From positions 1-64,000 of IMG/VR virus record IMGVR_UViG_3300003690_000011: 64,000 nt of DNA. One strand, 5' to 3'. Shown in pieces: positions 32,894 to 43,700 of this stretch. Position numbers and translations under genes: made by a program. The notes beneath the pieces were generated by a model. That model did no database searches and was not told the DNA's origin. It worked only from the letters and a program-made list of their open reading frames with translations. This stretch comes from a virus. How positions within the stretch are numbered: the stretch's first letter is position 1; each line of letters opens with the position of its first letter.

Positions 32894-34050
32894 ATAAAAT
32901 GTAATCTCCACTTAACTAATAGATCTAGGTGGCTAATCGCACCACCCGGACTGCCGGTATCTAGTATTTGGCATAAATTTTGTGAAAACGATTTAGTGGC
33001 AAATAGTCTATATCTCCTAGGATTATTTAGAGGATCAAACGCATAAGGAGGAGTATTTCCTGCGAGGAGAGATTTTTCCATATCAATTGTCCATAATCCC
33101 ATATTATATATACCCCCATAGAGGTTAGCTGCGCCCATATCCCCCGATCCTATGGTTACTGAATACTCAACCACCCCAGAATTAGAGTATTGACTAACCC
33201 CAGGAAGATTTGTACCACCTGAAATACATAATCCACTCGCAGTACTACTCATTTCATAATGTTCGACCCCCCTAGTTCCTGGGCATCCTGACATAATCAT
33301 ATTAACAAAACCAGAGGTATCCATAGAACTAGCTTCATTAAATAACCCATTATATACACCTGAATAAACTATATCAGGATGGTCATACGAATTCGTTCCC
33401 GGCGTAAAACCCGAAAAACCAGTTCCTACAAAACCAGCCCAAGATTTTGTACTAGATCCAGCAGCCCAACAACCAATTAGAGAAGCCCCTACTGAAGACA
33501 ACGAGGATAATACAGTACCACTAAACACAGCCTGATGATAAGCTGAAGGAATTAAATTTAAATTTTGTCCATTTCCAGGGACTAAAGAACTTAAAGCAAC
33601 CCCACTCACGGAAGCTGAAACATCACTACTTAATTCTAAAGATGTAAGTGTGGGATCAGAATAATGAGGCAAAAGATCTATAGGAGAATAGGAACTCGGA
33701 GTGGTGACTCCTGGTTTAGGTTGCTGAACTACTGCAATTACCGAACTACTGTGCCCAGCCGCATCAGGGCCAAATGTAGCAGACAATAATGTAGCTTTAT
33801 TCTCAGCGTAGGTATGAGCATTTTGCTGATACGCTTTAGCTGCGGTTCCAAAAGAAATAGCTTGAACAGTATAGTTAGAAGAATCTAATATAGCAGAGGT
33901 AGCAGTATCCAAATTATCTACAGCAATAGCTGAGAGAGAGGGAGAAACTGTCATAATATCAGCCAGCAGAACCCCCGCCCCATTTACAATAAGATTAGAC
34001 TCTCTATGCAAGAGCTTTCCGTTAGAATATATTTCTACTTCACCCCTCAT
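32890..34050 (-). CDS. Baseplate/fibre accessory protein (386 residues)
   Basis: Shares N- and C-terminal patterns with the 211-residue neighbour, with a Ser/Gly-rich insertion of about 180 residues in between. It begins M-R-G-E-V-E-I-Y-S-N-G-K and ends L-L-V-K-W-R-L-H-F-I. It lies directly after the gpI-like gene (stop/start adjacent), so it probably sits at the baseplate periphery where fibres attach. Function not recognised. Confidence 0.5.
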   Translation of the reverse strand: MRGEVEIYSNGKLLHRESNLIVNGAGVLLADIMTVSPSLSAIAVDNLDTATSAILDSSNYTVQAISFGTAAKAYQQNAHTYAENKATLLSATFGPDAAGHSSSVIAVVQQPKPGVTTPSSYSPIDLLPHYSDPTLTSLELSSDVSASVSGVALSSLVPGNGQNLNLIPSAYHQAVFSGTVLSSLSSVGASLIGCWAAGSSTKSWAGFVGTGFSGFTPGTNSYDHPDIVYSGVYNGLFNEASSMDTSGFVNMIMSGCPGTRGVEHYEMSSTASGLCISGGTNLPGVSQYSNSGVVEYSVTIGSGDMGAANLYGGIYNMGLWTIDMEKSLLAGNTPPYAFDPLNNPRRYRLFATKSFSQNLCQILDTGSPGGAISHLDLLVKWRLHFI

Positions 34051-37000
34051 TTAATTATCCGTCTGTATAAGTGTATAACATTGAACCCCAGCCTGAGCTA
34101 TATATACACCCCATCGTGGATGTAATCTATAATTTAGTCTACTGCCCCCTTTGTTTTCTCCGTTTGTCGGTCCTATGTCAGCAGCCACAGCATTTCTAGT
34201 AACTATATTAGTAGTGTACTCTCCCATCCCCGCAACCCCAGCTAATCCTGTAAAGAAGCGCAAGGTATCTCTTAGTTGTTCTTTATCAAAATATAACTTA
34301 TCTTCTGCCTCTTCTGATACAAATGTTCGAAGTGGAATACCGTCAGTCTTAGTTCCTGTACCAGTCCCAATTCCAGCCCTATCGCGTAGGGTGGAATCTT
34401 CTAATGAAATATTATCAATCAAAAGATACTTTGCTGTGACAGGATTTTTAGGAAAATATATTTCAACAACATAATCGGTATCATCATTATTTACTAGTTC
34501 TTTCAACTTATAATATTCTTCTGGGACAGGAATAATATCTAAATATTCATAGTTATTATAGATAGTATAATTTCTTGTATCGAAATTTACTTCAAAAGTC
34601 TCAAAATAATCTTCCTTAATATTATTAAGTGAAACATTATTAATAATATCATCCGATCCCGTAGTAATATTTCCCAAGCAAATAATTTGAGATTGTGGAT
34701 CAGGCTGTTTTATTGGAAACTCGAATAAATGTGAGTATGACATTACATGTGCTTTGGAGGTCTGGTGACAATCATGCATTACCCACTTTCCCTTAGAAGT
34801 AAAGGACCACATTAACCCACTTAAGGCTGCTCCTGTGCTTCCTAAATCACTAGCGAACGTCCTAGGTTTTGTATGAATCCATATGCCTACTCTGCCACCC
34901 CCCAAAATTGGCGAATTTTCTTCGGCTACTAAAGCTTTAATTTTTAATTTAAATTTATGATCCTTAATAAAGTGATTATTATAATCCCTATCTTCTCCAT
35001 AAGAAGCCAAATCAAATCTAAGACGAGGTAATCCCCCAAAAGTTTTACACTTAATTATCGTATTTCCTATTAGATAATTCTCTTCTCCTGCCGCTTTATA
35101 TTTATTATCAATTCTAAACACGTAAAAAGCATTTCCTGAAGGCGCACCAGAAGTATCACAAAATTCTATACCACTTAACAAATGTGGGTTTCTATACTCT
35201 GCATTATTAGCGGCTCCTGAAACAAATTCAATACCATCAAGCGGAACTACAGAATCCGTCAGTCCACTAGCAATATAAGTTCCCGAAGCTGGGAGAATGT
35301 CAGTTCCATCACTATACGATGCTACCGCACAGATACTAAAAACACCCGAACCATGATTCTGGCTGATGGCTAATCCCGTATTAACGCTGGAGGCTACATA
35401 ATCCCCCGCCATTGTCTCTACCGCAGACCCCTCTAGCTCTAAATCACAATTATATAACCCCTTTCCAAATACGTGAGCAAATATATTTCCTCCTGTTTTA
35501 TCTATTTGTGTTAAACCTAAGGGCGTTGGAAAGTATGTTTTATAATCTTTAAATACTTTATGCAGTCCCGTTCCAAACTTAAAGTCTCTATAATCTTCAA
35601 AAGAATTTAAAACTAATCCACTTGCAATTGCACTATTAGCATAACTTTGAATTTCATTTTTCCAATATGTATTTGCTGAACTAGTAGTAATATCTTGGTT
35701 AGCAGTAAACATAGCCTTATCTTCAAATAATTTATGCATACTTATATAAATAGAAGGTGTTTGTCCTCTATCCACATACCTATCTGTAACTGAAGCAAAC
35801 TCCTCCCATTTAGCATTTGATCCCATTCCACGAAGTCCCCTATACGGGAAAGTATTACTAGTATCAACCCCTGAAAAGGTCCTGGAAGATTCCAAATTCT
35901 CACAGTAATGCCATACACCCGAAGGATTAATGGGATCTACTATAGGAAAAAATTTATTAGCAGAAGCCACATACCCTAAAGTTAATTCTCCTAATGAAGA
36001 AGGCATTGAATTTTCTAAAGAAGACGCATCCCAACTATTTGGAGCATTAAAAGCAGTTCGATCATAGTATCCCTCCATAGGAAGAGCATACCTAAAATTC
36101 CTACGTCTTGTCGCTCGCCTTGCTGTGTTTCCAGCCGCTACTTGAGCAAGAGTAAAAGAGGTCTTACTACTTAATAAATCATCAAAGATATTATCCACCT
36201 CAGATCTAACAAAAGTATTTAATCCTCCTCTCCCATCATTGGTCCCTACACTCCCCATATTAACTCCACTTAACTCAAAACCACCCAAAAATCCCAGACC
36301 TGAGGGGTTAGATTGTGAACCATAAGAACGTAAATTATTAGCACTAGTACTATAACCTAAATAATTCCACGTAGTAGAGGAATAATCGAATATATCGACC
36401 GCACTCGCATTCACATTAACTTTTACTATGGAGTGCGCGGGAGTAAATTGTCTAGCTATCCTTGCGGCTTCGTACAACGCAAATTTTGAATCCCCCTCAA
36501 AAGAAGTTTTTGCAAAATTAAAATCTATATCGTCAAAATCAAGGAATAAGTGAGAGGACTTCCCATTCCACAACCCTAAAATATTATTCGACTGCTCCGA
36601 AATGTTGAGTAAAACATCATTATAATTAGGGGGAGTTTGGACGGAACTAAAGAACATTAAGAATTCATTTAAACTTCCTAAATTAGTGTCCGTAGTTATA
36701 CCTGCACTTACAATAAAGTTTTGTACTGAACTTGCAAAGCTAGGACGTACTCCAAAACATTCTAACCTTTCTCGCAGATATGCTACTAGCTGAGGAGTTA
36801 GCGAGCAATCGGCATAGTATTTAATTTCTTCAAAAGGTGGGAGAGGACAATTCATACGTCCTCGGTAATTAAAAAAGAATTCCAAATCTCCTGTAGATGA
36901 TAAATAAAGAACATCCTGGGGCTCCCCTGGGTGTGCATCTCCCTTCATATAAACGCCGTATCCCAACACCCCACTTGAATGTGATGCCTCCCACTCTATT

Positions 37001-38607
37001 CCCCTCCCTGCCGAATATGCTTGTGCTCTAAAAAATGTATAACTAGGATCTTCAGCTAAATGAGCATGAAATGGTTGCATACCAAATTCATTTACAACTG
37101 TATATAAATCTGTTTTATCCCCAAATTCATTTATATTAAAAAGTTTATTTACGGGGAATTTCTCTCCATGAAAATTAAAATTATCAGGAAATTTCTTATA
37201 TAATTCTAACATCAGGGAGTCTGTAACTATCTTTAAGTTTTCTTCCAAACTGCTAGTGTTATAGTAGTACACCCCCGCGTCAACAGCAAGTCCTGGGGTC
37301 CAAGTCTCTAAACTTTTAAAATAAGGAGACTCAGTTCCAAGACTATACCAAATCAGATGAGGAATATATGATTCCCACAATTCTTGAATATTACCTGAAA
37401 CATTCAATACTGAGTCAGTTATTAAATTATTAACAGCAAATTGAACAGCATCTAATGTGCCTTTTCTCTTATAAATATTAACAGCTTGTCGTAGTTGTTG
37501 CCTCCACTTATCTGTAGAGCCGCCCCATAGTTTCCACCCAATTAAATCAGCTATATAACGCAGATACTCAGGTTTAGTATTTTCAATGTCATAAATTAAA
37601 CCGATATTCTCTACTTCATCCGTCAAGTCTGCTAGACTAAACCCCATCGCAGTTTGAAATTTTCTAAGCGGTCCCTTAGATATACGATCATCTAATTGAG
37701 TAGATGCCCCTATGTAATCATCAAATGCATCCTTAACTCGGAAATCCTGCTCATCTATGAATAATGGAGAATAAATTACATCAATAAGAGTGAGTAAATT
37801 TTCTAACTTTTGTACCCCACTTGTATAAGTGGCTACCACCCCTGCACTAGGAGATAAAATAGCGTCCGCTGCCCCAGAAATAAAAGAGGTGGGAATCAAT
37901 CCCAGATTAGAAAATGTGGTACAAGTAGAATAATTTCTCCAGAGAAAATTTTCAAACCCTCTTACTCCATCCCCTGTATCTAAACTCCCTCCTAGGTATA
38001 GAGAATTTAGAGAACTTAATACATATCCCGAAGGCTCCCAAGCTAACCCCCCATCAGCAGACGTATTTAGAAAGTAAAACCACCCTAGAGCATCTACCAA
38101 GTAATTGTGAACACTACTCCCATCAGAGTTTCCTGTAAAGGATGATAGCTCACTCATGTTTGTCCATAAAGGATCATCGGAAGTCCCATCTCCTTGAAAC
38201 AATCTAATTTTAGGGAGTAGCGTTCCCGATAGATAATCATTAAAAGCACTACTTGTATCAAACTTATTAATAGAAGCACTTAAAGGAAGTAAAATCTTTT
38301 GATCGAATGTAAACGCATTAATATTAGTTAATTTATTTTGTTTTACAAAGTACTGGGATATCCCAGAGATATTATCTAGATTTACAGTTTGCGAATCTGC
38401 TACAGCCGATATGGAGAGAACAGTAGAAATATTATCAGCAGCAACTAGATTAGTATTTATTATCTCTGAGACTGGGTTAAGCTCTTTTCCGCTTAAGGTT
38501 AAATCCTCTTCCTCATAAATACCAGGGGTTATCAACTCCAGTAATTCTACAAAATTACGTTTAGAGTAAGTTCTAGTATTCGGAGTAAAGGGATTTGGAT
38601 TACTCAT
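34051..38607 (-). CDS. Baseplate wedge protein with P2 gpI-like domain (gp7-like, 1518 residues)
   Basis: Residues about 336-395 hold the tail-protein-I signature: K-P-E-Y-L-R-Y-I-A-D-L-I-G-W, then R-Q-A-V-N-I-Y-K-R-K-G-T-L-D-A-V. In contractile tails this protein pairs with gpJ/gp6 to build the wedge and link fibres. The start overlaps the gp6 stop (TAATG). The rest is a very large extension of beta-rich, Ser/Gly-rich sequence, possibly decorating the baseplate, comparable in size and place to T4 gp7. Confidence 0.7.
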   Translation of the reverse strand: MSNPNPFTPNTRTYSKRNFVELLELITPGIYEEEDLTLSGKELNPVSEIINTNLVAADNISTVLSISAVADSQTVNLDNISGISQYFVKQNKLTNINAFTFDQKILLPLSASINKFDTSSAFNDYLSGTLLPKIRLFQGDGTSDDPLWTNMSELSSFTGNSDGSSVHNYLVDALGWFYFLNTSADGGLAWEPSGYVLSSLNSLYLGGSLDTGDGVRGFENFLWRNYSTCTTFSNLGLIPTSFISGAADAILSPSAGVVATYTSGVQKLENLLTLIDVIYSPLFIDEQDFRVKDAFDDYIGASTQLDDRISKGPLRKFQTAMGFSLADLTDEVENIGLIYDIENTKPEYLRYIADLIGWKLWGGSTDKWRQQLRQAVNIYKRKGTLDAVQFAVNNLITDSVLNVSGNIQELWESYIPHLIWYSLGTESPYFKSLETWTPGLAVDAGVYYYNTSSLEENLKIVTDSLMLELYKKFPDNFNFHGEKFPVNKLFNINEFGDKTDLYTVVNEFGMQPFHAHLAEDPSYTFFRAQAYSAGRGIEWEASHSSGVLGYGVYMKGDAHPGEPQDVLYLSSTGDLEFFFNYRGRMNCPLPPFEEIKYYADCSLTPQLVAYLRERLECFGVRPSFASSVQNFIVSAGITTDTNLGSLNEFLMFFSSVQTPPNYNDVLLNISEQSNNILGLWNGKSSHLFLDFDDIDFNFAKTSFEGDSKFALYEAARIARQFTPAHSIVKVNVNASAVDIFDYSSTTWNYLGYSTSANNLRSYGSQSNPSGLGFLGGFELSGVNMGSVGTNDGRGGLNTFVRSEVDNIFDDLLSSKTSFTLAQVAAGNTARRATRRRNFRYALPMEGYYDRTAFNAPNSWDASSLENSMPSSLGELTLGYVASANKFFPIVDPINPSGVWHYCENLESSRTFSGVDTSNTFPYRGLRGMGSNAKWEEFASVTDRYVDRGQTPSIYISMHKLFEDKAMFTANQDITTSSANTYWKNEIQSYANSAIASGLVLNSFEDYRDFKFGTGLHKVFKDYKTYFPTPLGLTQIDKTGGNIFAHVFGKGLYNCDLELEGSAVETMAGDYVASSVNTGLAISQNHGSGVFSICAVASYSDGTDILPASGTYIASGLTDSVVPLDGIEFVSGAANNAEYRNPHLLSGIEFCDTSGAPSGNAFYVFRIDNKYKAAGEENYLIGNTIIKCKTFGGLPRLRFDLASYGEDRDYNNHFIKDHKFKLKIKALVAEENSPILGGGRVGIWIHTKPRTFASDLGSTGAALSGLMWSFTSKGKWVMHDCHQTSKAHVMSYSHLFEFPIKQPDPQSQIICLGNITTGSDDIINNVSLNNIKEDYFETFEVNFDTRNYTIYNNYEYLDIIPVPEEYYKLKELVNNDDTDYVVEIYFPKNPVTAKYLLIDNISLEDSTLRDRAGIGTGTGTKTDGIPLRTFVSEEAEDKLYFDKEQLRDTLRFFTGLAGVAGMGEYTTNIVTRNAVAADIGPTNGENKGGSRLNYRLHPRWGVYIAQAGVQCYTLIQTDN

Positions 38608-40229
38608 TAGTCTAAGAGAGTAATATTGATAGTTAAATTATTCAACTGAATAATCTCATTAAAATCTACCATAATATCTTGAGCTATATTATCTATAGTA
38701 GAAAATCTAATTTCATCAATTTCAAAAATTTTTCTATTTAACTCAGAAATATATAAAGACTCACCAAAAGATCTATTCATTACATTCATATATACTAAAA
38801 TCTTATCCCGTGCTTTAGCAACAATAAGATCTTGTAATGATTCTTCTTCTTTATCAATATAAATTGTTATTACCAAATCTAAAGTACGGATTAGTCCGTC
38901 CACCACCACAAGTTCATCAGTTGCCATCTTCTTCTTATTGGCATCAGCAAGCAATTGTGTTTTAAAATTGGGTGTAGCTTTTTGCAGTTGTAGATCGGAA
39001 GCTTTTTCTAGAACATAAATATCAATGATGTTGGCAGAGCTATATGCCTTCCTGGTAGCTGCTGTAGCTATCCCTACCGTTCCAAATTTACTTATAAACG
39101 TATTAGCAAATACGCTATAATCTTCCAAAGTAACCAGTCTATCTTGTCTAGCAAAAGTTAGGGGAGCCCATTTTTTTGCATGCTCTACTGTTTCAGCGTT
39201 TGAACCCCCCGTAGCTACAGAGGTATTAGTTAAAGCTCCAATAACAGGATCTAAGGCTAATCCCGTAATTCCTGTTACATTAATATTAATAGTATTAGGA
39301 TTTATATTTCCCCGTGATCCTCCACCCACTCTATAAGTAATAAAATAAGACGCTGTATCATCGGGAGACGTACCCACCGTCCCATCTCCAAAAACTACAG
39401 TAGCATCATAATTTGTACCATATACTAGTTCATAGATTTTATCAGAAGCTCCAGATGCAAAATAGATATTATCTACCTCTTCATACACCCCCGAAACAGC
39501 AGAATCAGTTGAAGTAATAAATACTTCAACACTTCCCTCCACGACAGGGGATTGAGATAATTTAACTGTTTTAATTCCTTCTGTAGCAGCAAACGATCCA
39601 CCATCAGTAACAAATACTCCCTCCTGAAGTACTAAGTTAGAATAAACTGTGTGGGAAGGGGTACCATCGGGATTATCACTCTCCGAATCATATAAAAGAA
39701 TATTACCTGCGGAATTGGCTTGGGCTACCAGTCCATTAACTACTTTGTATAATGTATAAGTTACAGAACCTCCATCTTCAGGGGAGGTAATACTTACTGT
39801 TCTACTTGCTGGTGCAATATTATAATAAATCTCATTATCTCCTGAGTCTGCGGGAGAACTCTCGAACGTTACCTGGGCGTCGGCAGCCGCTGATAGGGGT
39901 CCGCGCATCCTCACTCCGATTAATTGTAATAATTTTTTAATACTACTCCTCTGCTTGGCCGTAGCAAAGAAATTCTCATTAGCTAACATATCCGCTTTCA
40001 TAGACAGGACCGATCCCATATAAGCCACTTGCTCAATGAACATCATTCCTAAATCTGATTCAACAAAATAAGTATATTCGAGGGGATAAACAGCTTTAAT
40101 ATAAGCTATTAACGAATTCCTTAGAGAGATGAAATCAGTGGCAGCGAAATTAATAAGAGAGGGGCGCTTTAATACAGGGATTTTAGCCAGAGCTAAATAA
40201 TCCGACGCTATAGTTCCAGAAAAACTCAT
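38607..40229 (-). CDS. 6: Baseplate wedge protein gp6 / gpJ-like
   Basis: 540 residues. The N-terminal region V-E-S-D-L-G-M-M-F-I-E-Q-V-A-Y-M-G and D-M-L-A-N-E-N-F-F-A-T-A-x-x-R-S-S are typical of gpJ/gp6 wedges, followed by the beta-rich middle and the family's G-G-S-R-G-N-I-N-P. Start overlaps gp25 stop by ATGA and its end overlaps the gpI-like start, the usual gp25-gp6-gp7 order. Confidence 0.88.
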   Translation of the reverse strand: MSFSGTIASDYLALAKIPVLKRPSLINFAATDFISLRNSLIAYIKAVYPLEYTYFVESDLGMMFIEQVAYMGSVLSMKADMLANENFFATAKQRSSIKKLLQLIGVRMRGPLSAAADAQVTFESSPADSGDNEIYYNIAPASRTVSITSPEDGGSVTYTLYKVVNGLVAQANSAGNILLYDSESDNPDGTPSHTVYSNLVLQEGVFVTDGGSFAATEGIKTVKLSQSPVVEGSVEVFITSTDSAVSGVYEEVDNIYFASGASDKIYELVYGTNYDATVVFGDGTVGTSPDDTASYFITYRVGGGSRGNINPNTININVTGITGLALDPVIGALTNTSVATGGSNAETVEHAKKWAPLTFARQDRLVTLEDYSVFANTFISKFGTVGIATAATRKAYSSANIIDIYVLEKASDLQLQKATPNFKTQLLADANKKKMATDELVVVDGLIRTLDLVITIYIDKEEESLQDLIVAKARDKILVYMNVMNRSFGESLYISELNRKIFEIDEIRFSTIDNIAQDIMVDFNEIIQLNNLTINITLLD

Positions 40230-40693
40230 GTTATTACCACCTCTACATCAAACATAGTTAGATCCCCCTCTGATATCTTTATTACTAAACTAACTTTTAA
40301 AGAATTCCCTCCTGCGGGTCCTGCGTCCCCATAGGGGATTACAGATATCCTTTGAATTGTTGCTCCTACTATATATCTATCAAAGGACCAAGCAATTTCT
40401 CTTTTAATAGCTTCAAACGTAGATTCTGTTAATGGTTGAAATAAAAATCTTCGGAGATTACATCCAAAACGAGGAAGCATTATTCGCTCTCCCCGTTCTG
40501 TTGATAATAATTGTTTTACTGCTCCTCTAATTAAATCCCTGCCTACTACTTTTTTGAAAAAACCACCGCTATCTCTATTCTTTCCTATAGGAAAATTTAG
40601 ACCATAGGTAACTTTTTGTAATTCAGCACTATTTCTTTCTAGTGGGGGAAAGTAAGTAGTTCCATAAGTGTTTACAGTTTGATTTGCTCCCAT
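40226..40693 (-). CDS. 25: Baseplate wedge protein gp25
   Basis: 155 residues with the GPW/gp25 pattern: T-E-R-G-E-R-I-M-L-P-R-F-G-C-N-L-R (about residues 66-82), then F-Q-P-L-T-E. gp25 links sheath to wedge. Overlaps gp6 by ATGA and follows the sulfatase giant by 14 bases. Confidence 0.88.
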   Translation of the reverse strand: MGANQTVNTYGTTYFPPLERNSAELQKVTYGLNFPIGKNRDSGGFFKKVVGRDLIRGAVKQLLSTERGERIMLPRFGCNLRRFLFQPLTESTFEAIKREIAWSFDRYIVGATIQRISVIPYGDAGPAGGNSLKVSLVIKISEGDLTMFDVEVVIT

Positions 40694-40707
40694 TTATTTA
40701 TTCTCCT

Positions 40708-43700
40708 TTAAGAAAAGGGCTGTGTCCTCTGTTCTAAGTAATTATTAAGAGAAGTTATCATTGCCCAATATACCCTAGCTATCACCCAATTATCATTTGT
40801 ACTACTAGTTTGGTCAGCATTGTCTAGAAGCCATCTTAAAATATCTTTACTATCAGCAACTCCCCCCACCTTGGCAGGTAATAATACATTAATAAGTTCG
40901 AATGGATCAGCAACTGAACCTGTTCCATCTCTCAGATGATACAACTCATCAAATCCTGATCCTTCGTATGTATAGCCACTAGTACATCTAATAAGTTTCC
41001 ATGTTCCTGCACTAGCGTCTGGTAAAGAAGTATAAATCGCTGTAGTATCGGCTCCTGAGGCGCTATGATGTCCCCATGCATAACCATTCGCACTCACACT
41101 CATGCCTCTACGTCTCTGCACAGGCAAATTAGGATTACCAGAAACGCCTACGGCAGCAGTCGTAGTCAGCGTCACTGAGCCATCAGAACCCAATGTATAT
41201 TTACCAACTTTACCAGTGTAAGTTCCCATACCAGCATCATTAATAACCCCATCAACATCAAATGGGTCTAAACGATGCAGTGGGATAGTTCCTGATGCTA
41301 CTGAATTTCCTAAAGGTCTAAAAGACTCTGCAAAACTAAAGTTCTTTGCAGTCTTTCCTTCCCCAGATAATACGGATAAGAATGATGTTCCTTCGTATCT
41401 TTGAGGTTGTTGAGGAGTATTAGGTATAAGATCCTTGTTAACTCCTGCAATTTCTGCTATAGTAGCATAAATATCAATAGCATCAACAAAAGCCAGCGAA
41501 CTACCTCCTGGATCAGCCAAGAATGGAGCTTTTACGATTAGGGGAACTCTTGTCCCCCGTTCATAAACTGAATCCTTGAAACCCCGACTACTATCTCCCT
41601 CTCCTCCTCTTCTCTCAGGTAAATAAGTAGTGCCAGTATTGTGCTTATTACCTCCATACAATAATTTAGTATAAATTGGCCCCATTCCGCTAGTAGTGTT
41701 ACCTACTTCCCCTCCTGAGATAGAAGAAACATAAGTATTCATTTTTGCTAAAATACTTGGATCTGCTCCATTATCCCCCATGAAGATAAATATAGTTCTA
41801 TCCTTTCTACCTTCGTCAATAGATGATAAGAAAGAACTTAACATCCAATCCATATCCTCAATTTGGGCGTTAACATTAAAGCATGTACTACTACTATCAG
41901 CCAAATTCTTCTGATCTGGACTAACATCTGCTGTGGGGAGAGCGTCTATTCGAGCTTGGTAATGCATGGAAGAATAAAAAGCCTCAGCAGGAGAGGTGCC
42001 CCACCCCTCCATACCCCACCCATAAGTAGTTCCTGATGGAGTCATGGTTTGGGGGGCATGAGGAGCATTCATAGCCATATATAAGAAAAACGGTTCCTCT
42101 AAATTATTAAAGGAATCGACTGCTTCCACTATGGTCTTATGAGTAGCATAGGAAGAAGCGTCCCCCTGAGCATAAGGTACACGGAGAGACGTATCTACAG
42201 CACCTCCTGCTACTGTAGTTCCAGAAATAGATTCACTAAATGTGGTATATCCAGTATCTGAAACAGTAATAACCTCTCCATTTTTATTCATAAAATAGTT
42301 AACATACCCACTATTAACATCTGATAGTGAATAATCTGCATCCCAGGCTCCAGCACCTGTATTACTAATAAAATCATTATGACCAGGAGCAGGAGGTTTA
42401 TTCAAATTCCAGAACATAGCCCTATAATCATCCCACTTTCCTACCTTACTAATATGATCCCACCCCGCACCAGAAGCATTTCTATTAGGATGTCCTGCTG
42501 TAGTTGGACTTTCATTATAGGAAGCTATACTACTCCACTCCCCTAGATGCCATTTACCCACCATACCACTCTTGTAACCTTTAGCCCTGATAGCTTCAGG
42601 TAGAATCTTAAAATTGACTCCCGATGCCCAAGAAGACTTTGCACCATCTGTAGCTGTTACAATATCTTCTAGTAATCGCACATTTCCATTCACATCATAA
42701 ATCGGATATTGAGTTCCTAGCCCATTAAGACCTCCAGAGGTTTTTTCAAATTTTAAAGTTCCTACACCACCAATGCCATGTCCCCAATAACCACGGCTAC
42801 CATCTTTATGTAAATAGTTAGGACTACTAAATGCTTGCTTGCCCGTCATAATAGCGGCTCTACTAGGGGAACATAAAGGTTGTGCATGAGCATTAAAGAA
42901 AGTAAGACCCTCTGAAGCTATACTACTCAAAGTAGGTGTATAAGGATAAATATTAATTCCATTAGTAGGATCATCTAACGTACTAAACGGAGTAGAAGGA
43001 GAGGGCAATTCATAAGGATTCTCAGAGTCATAGACTGATAACTGGTCTATACCTAAATCATCCATAAATACTAGAACAACATTAAATCCTGCACCTGTAA
43101 GGTAATTTAGTTGATGTAATTTTAGATCAATACTTTGGAAAAAACCTTTTTGAGCATTATAATTTTTTTGAACTTCGTATCCTGTGAGAGGTTTTCCATA
43201 AAATTTTAAACTTCCTAAATGCCCCTTATAACTACTTTGAATTCCCCCTCTATCTCCTCCCATAAAGTTCCCATGCTCATACATTCCATCAGTATATCCC
43301 CCTCCCACTATCCAAGGAGTAAAGAATGGATTTAATCTAGGCCCATCATGCAGCGTAGTAGGTCCATCTACTGTAGTAGATGAATATTCGAAACTATTAT
43401 TTTTCTTAAACGAAGGTAGACTCGGAGTAGTAAAGGGAGCAACCCCAAATACCTCACTGATAGCCGAAGTAGTTACCAAAGTCCCATCTACAAAGAATCT
43501 CATTGTATTAGTTGCAGGATCAGCAGTAATATCTACTAATATAAAGTTAGATGAAACTCCTCCAAAAGCAGTAGCAGATAGATCAACCTTCATTTTATAG
43601 AAAGTCGCATAATCCTGACATTCATCGTTATTTATCCAGGAACAAGATGAGAAATCTCTTGACTGAGTAGGAGCAATAAAGAAACTTAAAGAAGAAGTAG

